DNA of 20,361 nucleotides, from the IMG/VR virus record IMGVR_UViG_3300017613_003403, positions 1-20,361 of that record; one strand, 5' to 3'. The DNA comes from a virus. Below, in pieces: positions 1 to 7,720 of the stretch. Under the pieces are notes generated by a model. The model worked only from the letters and a program-made list of their open reading frames with translations, ran no database searches and was not told the DNA's origin. Position 1 is the stretch's first letter; each line of letters begins with the position of its first letter. The translations under genes were made by a program, and so were the position numbers.

Positions 1-39
1 AAGACGGGTGGAAAACTTGGGGCCGCGTTTGATATTCAT
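1..39 (-). CDS. 5' end of an unidentified gene cut by the window edge
   Basis: An ATG at 39-37 on the minus strand opens a frame (MNIKRGPKFSTRL) that runs off the left edge. A good Shine-Dalgarno (TTGGAGG) lies about 8 bases upstream, which is why I accept it as a start. Thirteen residues are too few to identify a family. It lies just inside what may be an insertion-sequence end, so an IS gene is the natural guess, but the sequence does not prove this. Confidence 0.4.
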   Translation of the reverse strand, partial: MNIKRGPKFSTRL

Positions 40-110
40 CAGTTATCCTCCAAATCAGTTTCGGATAACTGAGAATATCATGAAAAGTGGGGGAAATCAT
101 ACGTGCTTAC
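1..110 (-). mobile_element. possible end of an insertion sequence (IS66-like terminus?)
   Basis: The LamG/TIR-like reading frame stops being family-like at about 110-124. Reading the minus strand from 110 the sequence begins GTAAGCACGTATGATTTCCC. IS66-family inverted repeats usually begin GTAAGC, and the edge gene starts about 70 bases further in, a plausible distance for a first IS gene. Only one end is visible; the partner inverted repeat and target duplication lie outside the window. This is an inference from the broken frame plus a six-base match. Confidence 0.25.
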
Positions 111-685
111 CGGAAGGACACAAAAGGTTCAGAAAATTGCATAACTACGAAAGCTTGTGACAAAAAACTTGAGACGTGATAATTTTCAAATGTAACCTGA
201 TGGTCACCCCATGCATAAAGACCGACCTGATTTCCTTCAGGCGGATAGGGAAGATCGCACTCCATTACAACAATATTATTTACTATTAGAATTGCCCTTT
301 GCCCCTGCAATTCAACAACAAGCTCATAAGGAGAATTAGTTATTAAATTGCTAGAGCTTCCTAATGTTCGTAAACCTCGCCAACCACGACCCTCAGCGTA
401 TTCAGATAATACATATGCAGCATTATAGCCACCCAAGCCAAGAGAAAGATATTTCCCTTTTGAGGAACTATATCCAAACAAGATTCTTGCTGCACCATCC
501 TTAGAATCTTGTAATGTAACTTTTATAGAAAGCCTTCCAGCACGCAATCTAAATGGACTTAAGACGAAACCATGTGGATATCGGTCATCGGTTGGACCTT
601 GATATGATACATGATCATCTTCGATATTCCAGGAACCGGTGATAGGTGCCCAAGAAATATCTCCTTTTCGTTTTCGAGCTACCAC
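107..685 (-). pseudogene. LamG-like protein truncated at the start of a TIR-like domain
   Basis: Residues about 10-172 look like a concanavalin A/LamG-type beta sandwich: alternating hydrophobic strands, glycine turns and the ending GLYAWGDHQVTFENYHV, typical of sugar- or ligand-binding jellyroll domains. Directly after it comes AFVVMQFSEPF (178-188), the hallmark first strand of a TIR-like/nucleoside deoxyribosyltransferase-like domain that normally continues for another 100 or more residues. Here the frame ends within four residues of that strand. The start is a GTG at 685-683 with AAGGAG six bases upstream. An intact version would pair a sensor jellyroll with a nucleotide-hydrolysing or TIR-type effector, as in some antiphage proteins; that role is inferred. 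The C-terminal truncation is visible in the sequence. Fold assignment is from pattern only, so moderate certainty. Confidence 0.6.
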
Positions 686-1228
686 AAAATGCTCCTTAAT
701 AAAATTAACAAACTGAACTTATTAAGCTAATGGGATCAACTGGAATACTGATCTATCCAATTAAAAACAAGCAGTTTCCTCAGCTTTAAATCCTTCTCTT
801 TTAGCCCTCAAATGTTATAATTCGTAGCCTGTAGGATTAAATAATCATCTGAATCATTATTTTTTAATTAGCAATTCGTTGAGTTTAGCATCTTAGGACT
901 ATGAAAACAACACATCAACCGCTCCAACACATTCCGTTTAAGTTTGGTTTTCACTCATGTTATTCTGTCACTTCAGACTCACAACAATCCATATTAGAAA
1001 ATCACATAAATCGGAAATTTCAAAAGCATAAGCATTCTGCTGATATTTTAACCGAATAGAATATTCAGGCCCCACAAGGGTGTTTTCTGTGTAATTATTG
1101 GCTTTTATACTCGTTGGACCAATTCACCAATTCAGGGAATATATCGTTATTGGAGTTTTTAGATAGTCCCACTTCCGTTGCACAATTACAATCTGACTTT
1201 CTTGCTGCAATTTATCATATCATTACAT
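686..1228. other. 543-base gap with repeat and possible gene relic
   Basis: No convincing intact gene. It contains the upstream region of the LamG-like gene (Shine-Dalgarno near 692-697), a plus-strand open stretch interrupted by one TAG (901-1257, listed separately), and two short segments that recur in the 2789-3824 gap: 1077-1121 and about 1150-1177. It is AT-rich and looks like decayed accessory DNA. Confidence 0.5.
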
Positions 1229-1257
1229 TTAGAGGAGAGATTGAACATGTTTACTAA
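901..1257 (+). pseudogene. possible relic gene with one in-frame TAG
   Basis: Reading from ATG 901 gives 52 residues (MKTTHQPLQHIPFKFGF...) up to a TAG at 1057-1059. The same frame then continues open for another 65 codons, with protein-like composition (GCFLCNYWLLYSLDQF, LLEFLDSPTSVAQL), to TAA at 1255-1257. It overlaps the 3' end of the convergent ACT-TIR gene by 29 bases. Parts of it recur in the next gap as frame-broken copies. I do not recognise the product. It could equally be a non-coding repeat that is open by chance: the ribosome-binding site is poor and the start is arbitrary. Confidence 0.2.
1077..1121 (+). repeat. degenerate dispersed repeat, copy 1
   Basis: This segment starts AGGGTGTTTT and ends TCGTTGGACCA. 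It aligns with 3731-3776, which starts AGGGTGTTTT and ends TTCGTTGGACCA, at roughly 80% by eye with a one-base gap. An upstream stretch around CATTCTGCT (1033 and about 3665) also matches weakly. About 45 bases downstream, TTGGAG...AGTCCCACTTCCG (1150-1177) matches a second segment at about 3355-3384. Confidence 0.5.
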
Positions 1258-2788
1258 TCCCGTTAAAAGGTAGAGCTTGCCAATCACGCAAATAGGGTGG
1301 TAGATTTCGACGACTCACTCCCTTCAGATAGATCGGTAGAATATTCCTTCCCAAAGCCCAAGCAGCACTAATTTCTCTCAATACCCAATCACTTTTTATA
1401 CTGTTTCTTGTTACTAACACCCAAAGGCTTCTAGTGTCAAGAAGGGCGGATCGGATTTCATCCTCCCATCTGAAACCAGGACGAATACTATTCTCAGCCA
1501 TAAAGCACTCGAGATTATTGCTCTTTAATATATCATGAATCTCCTCTGCCTCCTTTATGTCCCTTGCGGAGTAGCTAAGGAAAACATCGTTAGCGAAGTT
1601 ACGAACTGTTGAGCCAGGCACAGCGTGGGTTCTTGTTTCTATTTCCAAAGATTGCTTGAGCTGATTCGGCTCCAGTGTAAGGACTCGAGGTGTTTTCAGT
1701 TTTACATTTTCTAAACCAACTTTTGTTAGATGAGCTTTAACATTTTCCAGTCGCTTGCGTAAGGAAAGGCAATTTTTTTCCTTACTGTAATCCGCACGAT
1801 AGGATCCTTCAGCAAAGAAATGAATCGTGCCCTTTTCCCCTCCTTTATCGAATTGTTGTACTCTCTGGGTGGCTCGCCATAAGTTTAGGTTTCTCAAACT
1901 ATTTCTGATTATCAGTTCAATAAATCCTTTGGTAGAAATCGCCTTATTATCCGAAAATGATTGATAGTCTAAGCGAATTTCACAAAAATTCTTCAATTTT
2001 TTTTTGGGAATCAAAACAAATCGTACTGTTGACTCTTCATAATCCAATTCTGCGAAAGCACAAGTTGGAAAATCCATATTATTCCTACTCTCTAGACGCA
2101 TAAGTGTTTGACTCAAGGAACTATCTTCAGTTCTCAATTTACCACCACTGAATTTTATATGAAAAGGTTCGTTTAATAATTCATTCCCTTTGGATTTTCT
2201 TTTCCTCTTCCTTCCTATTTCATAAGTATAGGCAAGTCGGTACAGCGGATTCCATCGCACTGAGTTACGTAAATGAGGATCTAGATGATCCTCAAACAGT
2301 ACATCACTACACTTTTTCTTGATGGCTTTTATCGAGCGGAGAAGATGAGCATATGTTTGTTGGTAATATGAGTTTTCTTTATTAAAAGTAAGCGACTCTA
2401 CCTGCTTGATTAACGATTCACAATAGACAGTAATCACCCATGTTGCATAGCGATGTCCAGAACGAGTACATTCTGTTGTTAATATCGAAACATTGTTCTC
2501 CTTCAATATACTCGACACCTTGCACAGGGTTTGCTTTTCATGTTTTAATCGGATAGTTAAATGCCCTGATATTGGCCACAAATGGAAAGGCACAGGCGTA
2601 AGGACAAAATCGTGATGATACTCAGGTCTCTTACGCACATTCGAATATCCGGGAAGCCTAAAATCAAGTGGCGGTGTATAATACAGACCAAATACCCTTG
2701 AATCTTCATAGATCGACAGGGGGCGGAGCAAGCTATCAGGTAATATAATTTCATTTTCATCAATATAGGCCAATCCACCATGGTTCAT
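1229..2788 (-). CDS. TIR-domain protein with ACT-like N-terminal segment
   Basis: This 519-aa protein has a clear TIR domain at about 400-519: first strand DVFLSYSARD, then NLECFMAENSIRPGFRWEDEI, LWVLVTRNSIKSDWVLREI and NILPIYL. The Glu in SDW-VL-RE (about residue 472) sits where bacterial TIR NADases keep their catalytic Glu. Bacterial TIR domains usually hydrolyse NAD+ or make cyclic ADP-ribose-type signals during antiphage defence; that activity is inferred. Residues about 75-125 (GHLTIRLKHEKQTLCKVSSILKENN with NVSILTTE and a strand ending YATWVITV) look like one ACT beta-alpha-beta unit, normally a small-molecule sensor. The 130-400 region is unrecognised and has a basic patch (GRKRKRKSKG). 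There is no signal peptide or membrane segment. The start ATG 2788 has AAGGA eight bases upstream. It is flanked by repeat-filled gaps, so probably monocistronic. Confidence 0.85.
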   Translation of the reverse strand: MNHGGLAYIDENEIILPDSLLRPLSIYEDSRVFGLYYTPPLDFRLPGYSNVRKRPEYHHDFVLTPVPFHLWPISGHLTIRLKHEKQTLCKVSSILKENNVSILTTECTRSGHRYATWVITVYCESLIKQVESLTFNKENSYYQQTYAHLLRSIKAIKKKCSDVLFEDHLDPHLRNSVRWNPLYRLAYTYEIGRKRKRKSKGNELLNEPFHIKFSGGKLRTEDSSLSQTLMRLESRNNMDFPTCAFAELDYEESTVRFVLIPKKKLKNFCEIRLDYQSFSDNKAISTKGFIELIIRNSLRNLNLWRATQRVQQFDKGGEKGTIHFFAEGSYRADYSKEKNCLSLRKRLENVKAHLTKVGLENVKLKTPRVLTLEPNQLKQSLEIETRTHAVPGSTVRNFANDVFLSYSARDIKEAEEIHDILKSNNLECFMAENSIRPGFRWEDEIRSALLDTRSLWVLVTRNSIKSDWVLREISAAWALGRNILPIYLKGVSRRNLPPYLRDWQALPFNGISKHVQSLL

Positions 2789-3368
2789 TATATAATCCTT
2801 AGTTGACGTCCTTGATTAACGTATTCAAATATATCCTTCCCGGTGAGCGTTAATACACATAGCTTTGTCAAACAAACACGATACAGGTTTTTTATTAACT
2901 CATACAAAAACATCTGCACTTGTCAAGCGCAAATGGGACCACCAAGAATACCCATCTACCCTTTTGAAAACAAGTCGATTACATTCCAGATCTCAGTTCT
3001 TTTATTTCAGACTTTCAAATGATATCATCCCCCTCTTTTTCAGCATATCCAACTGAGACTATATGAATAAATATCTCGATATAATCAACTTTGCTGTGAC
3101 CCTTATGAAAAGGCCGAACTGATGTCTAAGCAGTCTCCGGTAATATTAAACTGAATATTTTTCGAAAAACTCGGGTGACCGGGTATGGCTTGGAAATGCG
3201 GCTTAGTATATCTCTTGTCCCGCTTCCTTATCACGGGGACAATCCGTATACAGTTTTTATAATCCCTGGAATTCTAAAAAAATGATCGCCTTCTTAAAGC
3301 TCTTTCCCTGAGAATCACCATCAATGGCATTTCAAAGAGCTGAGCTTTCATTGTTTTTGGGATTTTTC

Positions 3369-3778
3369 AGTGGTCCCACTTCCGGTTAACTAGTTCATAC
3401 AGGCCGCATACCTTTCTTGTTGGCAAGACGCCATATGAAGTTTATGAAGGACTTACGCCTGCGAATTCGAAGCCACGACTTTAACCTCGGACTCACTGGC
3501 CACGCGGTAGCCCATGCGCCGCACCTCAAACGAAAGTCAACGGACAGACTGGAGCAAAGTTCGTTCTGACCGTTGCTTTCCTGGAAAACAGAAAACATCT
3601 TCCGATCATTGAACTGAGAAAAACGGCTTAACTATATTCAAATATAGAAGTTTTCCCGTAGGGACATTCTGCTTTCATATTATTTTTTGTTTTTAAAGAG
3701 CTGAAAATTCACATCTGCTATGAGTTCAGTAGGGTGTTTTTTCGGTTAATTTTTGGCTTATAGATTCGTTGGACCACT
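3369..3778. mobile_element. possible 410-base remnant element bounded by AGTGGTCC / GGACCACT
   Basis: An 8-base perfect inverted repeat bounds this stretch, and sequences adjoining each end recur in the 686-1228 gap (AGTCCCACTTCCG and CGTTGGACCA there). It has no transposase. The match is short and the internal sequence is not obviously a unit, so this may be a miniature element, an IS remnant or coincidence within a repeat family. Confidence 0.25.
3731..3776 (+). repeat. degenerate dispersed repeat, copy 2
   Basis: This is the partner of 1077-1121. If the copy at 1077 is translated (GCFLCNYWLLYSLDQF), this copy gives GCFFG, then after a one-base shift NFWLIDSLDHY. Related reading at protein level suggests either a decayed gene family or a repeat preserved for other reasons. 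It lies 49 bases downstream of the NACHT gene's stop. Confidence 0.5.
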
Positions 3779-3824
3779 ACATTCCTTCCTCCTTTTCCAG
3801 GCTTTGCCAGGCGCACTAACAAGT

Positions 3825-5267
3825 TCATTTGTTATTATGAAGAAGACGCATAATTACTTCTTTTTTACTACGCGGTGTTAACTCGCTTTTCAAGGCAAGG
3901 TCTGCAAGAAATGAAAGCTTTTTAAGAGCATTTTTAGAAGGTCTGCCTTCAACAAGTTCATTAGTCATCAAATTAAAATCTTCTTTGAAACAAATATCAT
4001 CATCAGCAATATCATCATCAGCAAAACAATTAAAAGTATCTAAAAATAATAATTCATCTTCATCAACATGAACCTCCTCATCATCCTCTAAATCACTGGG
4101 TGATCCATCACGTTCTCTTCTTCCAACAAAACCTGGTGCCTCATTCCGTGTTGACTCAATTGCTTTGTCTAACAACAACGTCAAATCACCTTTTATTTCT
4201 GCATAGAAATTGCATACATTTAACCACCAACTATCTCCAATTTTTTCCCACAATAAGTCAATGGGATTATCTTGGTTTAAGGATCTAGCAACAAGAAACT
4301 CTTGATATGTTAAATGACCAAATGATAAATTTCCTACTTCATCGATTTCAAGAAGACCTCTGTGTATACAATCAGTTAATAGTGCATCAGGATCATGATG
4401 AAAATCTGCATCATAATATTGCGATGCAAGTTCTAAAGCTTCACTACGTCGCCCTGATCGCTTACCAGACTTGTGATATAATAAACTTAGAGCCATTAAA
4501 AAATGCCAATACTTTAACCTACGGCTTCTTGGCATTGGTGGAGGGCCTTCCGTTGGATTTCCTTTCGCTCTCTTAGCTGTATCCCAAGCACCAAGGAGAA
4601 GTTCAAATCTTCTTTCATATAGCTCTATTTGAGTAGATGGTAGATCGACTTCATGAGAATACAGAGAACATAACACTGCTGCAATTAAAGGAGTCCTAGC
4701 TGCACTACGCATAGATTCGTTATCTCTTAGCCAATTTTTTAGACCTTTTGAAGCACTGGGTGAAGCTGTGAACCATCGGTCAACAAATAAATTTAACCTG
4801 CGATTATCGAATGGCTTTAACTTTAAGGCAAGAGCTTCCTCCCATTCGATTCCGAGTTCATAAACAAACGTTGAGCGACATGTCACAATAAATTGTGTCT
4901 TTGTATAAAGCTGGGAGAGTTCCATGATTGCATCCATTAATTTAACCGCTCTCTTCCCTGCCTCATCGAGCCCATCAAGAAACACACGACATTTTCCTTC
5001 ACTAAGGAGTTGCTCAATCTCTACAAGAGATATCTTAAGCCCATAGTTTAAAGCTGATTTGCGAATCTCAGCTAATAAACCAGGTCCGTCATTAGCGCTC
5101 ACGTCTACTAATGAGATTGTAAAAGGTGTTCCATAGGCCCTAGATAATGCAACTGATTTTGTTAGCCACCTTATAAGTGTAGTCTTACCACCACCAGGTT
5201 CACCAAGTATAAGAAATGGAGTTTGAGTTAGAAGCAGTGCGTGCACTGGAAACGCAACTTCGTCCAT
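3825..5267 (-). CDS. NACHT-type STAND NTPase (C-terminal part of a split nuclease-NACHT gene)
   Basis: This 480-aa reading has Walker A GEPGGGKTT (22-30), the NACHT-style Walker B CRVFLDGLDE (93-102) with the doubled acidic pattern, and sensor FIVTCRS (126-132). A helical winged-helix-like region follows, with a very acidic stretch (about 395-445) near the C-terminus. NACHT NTPases are the switch modules of bacterial NLR-like antiphage proteins: nucleotide-driven oligomerisation activates a fused effector. ATG 5267 lies only 21 codons before Walker A and has no Shine-Dalgarno. The frame is open upstream for 19 more codons (reading EIATEYYRELFTWVPNATP) back to the TGA that ends the nuclease, in the same frame. 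It therefore looks like the rest of one gene. There are no TPR or LRR repeats at the C-terminus, so the sensing part is not obvious. Confidence 0.8.
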   Translation of the reverse strand: MDEVAFPVHALLLTQTPFLILGEPGGGKTTLIRWLTKSVALSRAYGTPFTISLVDVSANDGPGLLAEIRKSALNYGLKISLVEIEQLLSEGKCRVFLDGLDEAGKRAVKLMDAIMELSQLYTKTQFIVTCRSTFVYELGIEWEEALALKLKPFDNRRLNLFVDRWFTASPSASKGLKNWLRDNESMRSAARTPLIAAVLCSLYSHEVDLPSTQIELYERRFELLLGAWDTAKRAKGNPTEGPPPMPRSRRLKYWHFLMALSLLYHKSGKRSGRRSEALELASQYYDADFHHDPDALLTDCIHRGLLEIDEVGNLSFGHLTYQEFLVARSLNQDNPIDLLWEKIGDSWWLNVCNFYAEIKGDLTLLLDKAIESTRNEAPGFVGRRERDGSPSDLEDDEEVHVDEDELLFLDTFNCFADDDIADDDICFKEDFNLMTNELVEGRPSKNALKKLSFLADLALKSELTPRSKKEVIMRLLHNNK

Positions 5268-5324
5268 AGGAGTTGCATTAGGTACCCAGGTGAACAGTTC
5301 ACGATAATACTCTGTGGCAATTTC

Positions 5325-6302
5325 TCATTGTTCAAGTTCACGGTATCTGCCGATTGCGCTCACAAGGTCGCGAAATGGATCATTATTAACTTTAAACGGT
5401 ATATTTTCAGACTCTGCCCTCTTTTGTATCCGAGAAACTGGATCTCTTAATGATTTCTGAGCAGCAATGGTAACTTTGTCAAATAAGATATCGTAATCTG
5501 TTCCTTTTGTACGTTTTACTTTAATAGTCGCCTTGTATTTTTTAGCGATCTTTTTTGCTTTTACAATTTCGATATCACTTATATTTTTAATCCTTTGCCA
5601 TTTGCGGGGTTTTACAGTTTGTCGGATTGCATAATCAACTCCAGGACTTTTGTTTTCTACTGAAAGATCAACATATATAGAGTTTAAGTCTATAAGTTCT
5701 CCAATTCCAAATGCTGATGATTCTTTAACATAACTCATTGTTTTTGTAACAGCGGTTCGATATCGTACTTCGTTGCTCAATCCTTCAAGTACACATGGGA
5801 TATGTTTTATTGCTTCGCTTACAAGAATTGGTCCGTCAATGATAGTAATATCACGCTGTTCTAAATCTTGAAACTGTGCAAGGTTGTTGTTCAGTACGTA
5901 AACATTAATTGCAAAGGGTGTAATGAAAATGAGTCTATCTGGAGGTCTACACTCACTTGCGAGTGGATCTGTTACGGGCTCCAAAGCAGCTTGGATAAGC
6001 TGACTTCGCAGGTGAGTGAATGAGTTTGTGTTAGTCTGTTTTCCGCTAAACTTATATTTTTTAAGTTGAATGGCATATAACTTTGATCGACCAATTTCAC
6101 TCTTAATTGCAACTAGATCTCTTCCTTTCTCTATTGGTCCTGATGTATCCCTAACATGTTCGAAGCCTTGTGAAAGCAACAGGGGTTCTACGATCTTTAA
6201 CTGCAACTCTTTTTCTGTAAGTTCGGTTATTTCTTTAATTATGTCTTTAATAAAGTCATTATTTTGATTGATATTATTAGAGCTTTTATTTTGCTTATTC
6301 AT
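5325..6302 (-). CDS. Mrr-like restriction endonuclease (N-terminal part of a split nuclease-NACHT gene)
   Basis: In this 325-aa protein, residues about 25-160 fit a PD-(D/E)xK nuclease of the Mrr/restriction-endonuclease type: helix ELTEKELQLKIVEPLLLSQGF, then GPIEKGRDLVA with the metal-binding Asp at 62, then LYAIQLKKYK with the QxK motif at 79-81. These are the catalytic elements expected for DNA cleavage. Residues 165-325 are a lysine-rich helical linker. The TGA at 5327-5325 is followed in the same frame by 19 sense codons and then the NACHT NTPase. Mrr-like nuclease fused to a STAND/NACHT NTPase is a known antiphage design (Avs4-type and other bacterial NLR-like proteins), so this is probably the effector of one split gene. 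The start at 6302 has only a weak ribosome-binding site, but a TGA lies just upstream. Confidence 0.8.
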   Translation of the reverse strand: MNKQNKSSNNINQNNDFIKDIIKEITELTEKELQLKIVEPLLLSQGFEHVRDTSGPIEKGRDLVAIKSEIGRSKLYAIQLKKYKFSGKQTNTNSFTHLRSQLIQAALEPVTDPLASECRPPDRLIFITPFAINVYVLNNNLAQFQDLEQRDITIIDGPILVSEAIKHIPCVLEGLSNEVRYRTAVTKTMSYVKESSAFGIGELIDLNSIYVDLSVENKSPGVDYAIRQTVKPRKWQRIKNISDIEIVKAKKIAKKYKATIKVKRTKGTDYDILFDKVTIAAQKSLRDPVSRIQKRAESENIPFKVNNDPFRDLVSAIGRYRELEQ

Positions 6303-6497
6303 AGTTACTCAGTTCGTCTAATATTTATAAACTGTACTGGTCTAGCGTTCTTCTCTGAAGACCTTATCAGCTCAAACAAACCTTAATTTCTAAAATGACC
6401 ATATGTTACAATTTCCCTCTAAGAGGGCAAAACGCCAACTCCAGGAGATTCTTATATGGCTGATTATTCCATCCTTCAGATCTCCCGGTAATGGTCA

Positions 6498-6516
6498 AAG
6501 CAAATCTGATTTGCTT
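6498..6516. repeat. 19-base palindrome downstream of the lipoprotein gene
   Basis: AAGCAAATC, T, GATTTGCTT: nine-base perfect arms around one base, 38 bases beyond the lipoprotein stop. On the minus strand it is followed only by a short T run, so it is at best a weak intrinsic terminator; an operator is the alternative. It overlaps a repeat shared with about 3555-3601. Confidence 0.35.
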
Positions 6517-6553
6517 CTTGGAAGACAGAAAACACCTTTTCACTTCTGTTTCA

Positions 6554-7591
6554 TTAAAGTGATTCAATTATTTTTCCACTATTGTCCTTAACTAACTTCC
6601 CAAATTTAGTAATTAATTCCTTTGTTTTACTTGTATCTTCCTCGATAATTTTAATTCTAAGAAGTCCAGTACCGGCATAATTACTTTTCTCAATATCCTC
6701 AGGCTTTGGAAATCCTGCTAAAAATCCAACTTTACTATTTAAACCATTATCAGGCGTAAAAAACTGATCCTCATCATTTAGATTGACTAAAGGAAGTTCA
6801 AATGTCACACTTGCATTTGATTTAACTGTTAAAGATTTTTTTTGGTTATTTTTATCATCATTAATAGATCCATTAACCCCATCGACTTTATTTAATGAAT
6901 GCACATCTAATGTTACTGTTAATTTTACTTCTTCTGTGGTTTCCCTTAATGCATGCCACCAAAACAAAGGAATATATGACCACCATCTATTTGAAGCTAC
7001 TTTAGGTTTAGAGCTTTTTAAACTAAAATAAATTGGTGCAATCATGATAGATTCACCATCTCTTGCATTTCCAAGACCAATAGCAAGCTGAAAACATTTA
7101 CCATTAGTGGTTTCACGTGTTAAAAGAATGCATCTATAGTTCTGTTTCCATTCAGTGCCCTCTTTTACCCAAAACTCATCAAAAGCAGCAACATAATTCG
7201 TTTCGACTTGATAACGATTAAGCTCTTTATCTGCTTGGTTAGTAATAAAATCAACAACCAGGCTTGCCCCAAAAGCAATTGCTGTATCTATAAGACCTTC
7301 TGCTTCATCAACGCCACTATTCTCCGTTGCCCCTTTTGCTTTTTTATCGTCAGTATTCCCCTCTGCTCCTTCTACTTTTTTGTACATTTGTTTATAATAA
7401 TCACTTAATAATTTTTCATCATTCTTATCATCTATCAGATTCTTTTCATCCAACTCGCTCGTGTTTAAGAATTGCACTTTAGTTTTTTCTTTTGACCTAT
7501 CATCTGATTTAGGGTGAATTGGTAGCATTATGCTACACCCAGTAAAGAAAAACATAATAACAATTATCAAATAGCTATTAAATCGTGCCAT
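6554..7591 (-). CDS. putative outer-membrane lipoprotein, unknown function
   Basis: This 345-aa protein starts at ATG 7591 with AAGGAG seven bases upstream. The N-terminus is a lipoprotein signal peptide: Arg at position 3, hydrophobic YLIIVIMFFF, lipobox FTGC with Cys19 as the lipidated residue. Position +2 is Ser, which by the Lol rule favours the outer membrane. Residues 24-95 are a charged linker rich in Lys, Asp and Glu. A glycine/alanine helix (about 98-115) and a mixed-strand domain follow, with an aromatic-rich segment RWWSYIPLFWWH (202-213). I do not recognise the family. It lies upstream of the nuclease-NACHT gene on the same strand with a 251-base gap, so co-transcription is possible but not shown. 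Its presence next to defence-type genes may be chance cargo. Confidence 0.75.
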   Translation of the reverse strand: MARFNSYLIIVIMFFFTGCSIMLPIHPKSDDRSKEKTKVQFLNTSELDEKNLIDDKNDEKLLSDYYKQMYKKVEGAEGNTDDKKAKGATENSGVDEAEGLIDTAIAFGASLVVDFITNQADKELNRYQVETNYVAAFDEFWVKEGTEWKQNYRCILLTRETTNGKCFQLAIGLGNARDGESIMIAPIYFSLKSSKPKVASNRWWSYIPLFWWHALRETTEEVKLTVTLDVHSLNKVDGVNGSINDDKNNQKKSLTVKSNASVTFELPLVNLNDEDQFFTPDNGLNSKVGFLAGFPKPEDIEKSNYAGTGLLRIKIIEEDTSKTKELITKFGKLVKDNSGKIIESL

Positions 7592-7720
7592 TTTCCTTCT
7601 CCTTGTATAAAATATGAGTCATATTTAATAGTTTGTTTTAATAATTCTATAAATTAACAAGTTTATTGTCTCCTTCAAACAACCAACATATTCATAATGA
7701 ATTACATTCTGTCGAAACAT

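Larger units (their letters stand above)
2789..3824. other. 1-kb gap with degenerate repeats, no convincing gene
   Basis: Short open stretches at 2865-3056 (plus) and 3395-3598 (minus) have no family character and weak starts; I do not call them. The gap has a hairpin-like pair, TTGTCCC (3215-3221) and GGGACAA (3236-3242), and a locally GC-rich pocket at about 3465-3560 unlike its surroundings. Copies of segments seen at 1077-1177 lie at about 3310-3390 and 3731-3776, and AAATGGGACCACC at 2931-2943 is close to the reverse complement of 3369-3381. AGTGGTCC (3369-3376) and GGACCACT (3771-3778) are perfect inverted repeats about 400 bases apart. Decayed mobile DNA is the best reading. Confidence 0.45.

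Noticed and set aside
2865-3056. 63-codon plus-strand frame
   Set aside because: No Shine-Dalgarno, no recognisable motif, opposite in direction to its neighbours.
3395-3598. 67-codon minus-strand frame in the repeat-filled gap
   Set aside because: No family character, no ribosome-binding site, composition follows a local GC-rich pocket and its start region is part of a repeat.
3780-3830. Integron attC-like site (TAACAAG near the NACHT gene end)
   Set aside because: Considered because of repeats between genes, but no paired GTTRRRY/RYYYAAC core or imperfect hairpin of attC form is present.
3825-6302. Alternative genetic code with TGA as a sense codon
   Set aside because: Many genes in the window end normally at TGA, including ATGA overlaps, so a recoded TGA genome-wide is not supported.
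6415-6427. CCCTCT-A-AGAGGG hairpin as a terminator
   Set aside because: Short six-base arms and no T-run on either strand; kept only as a minor palindrome.
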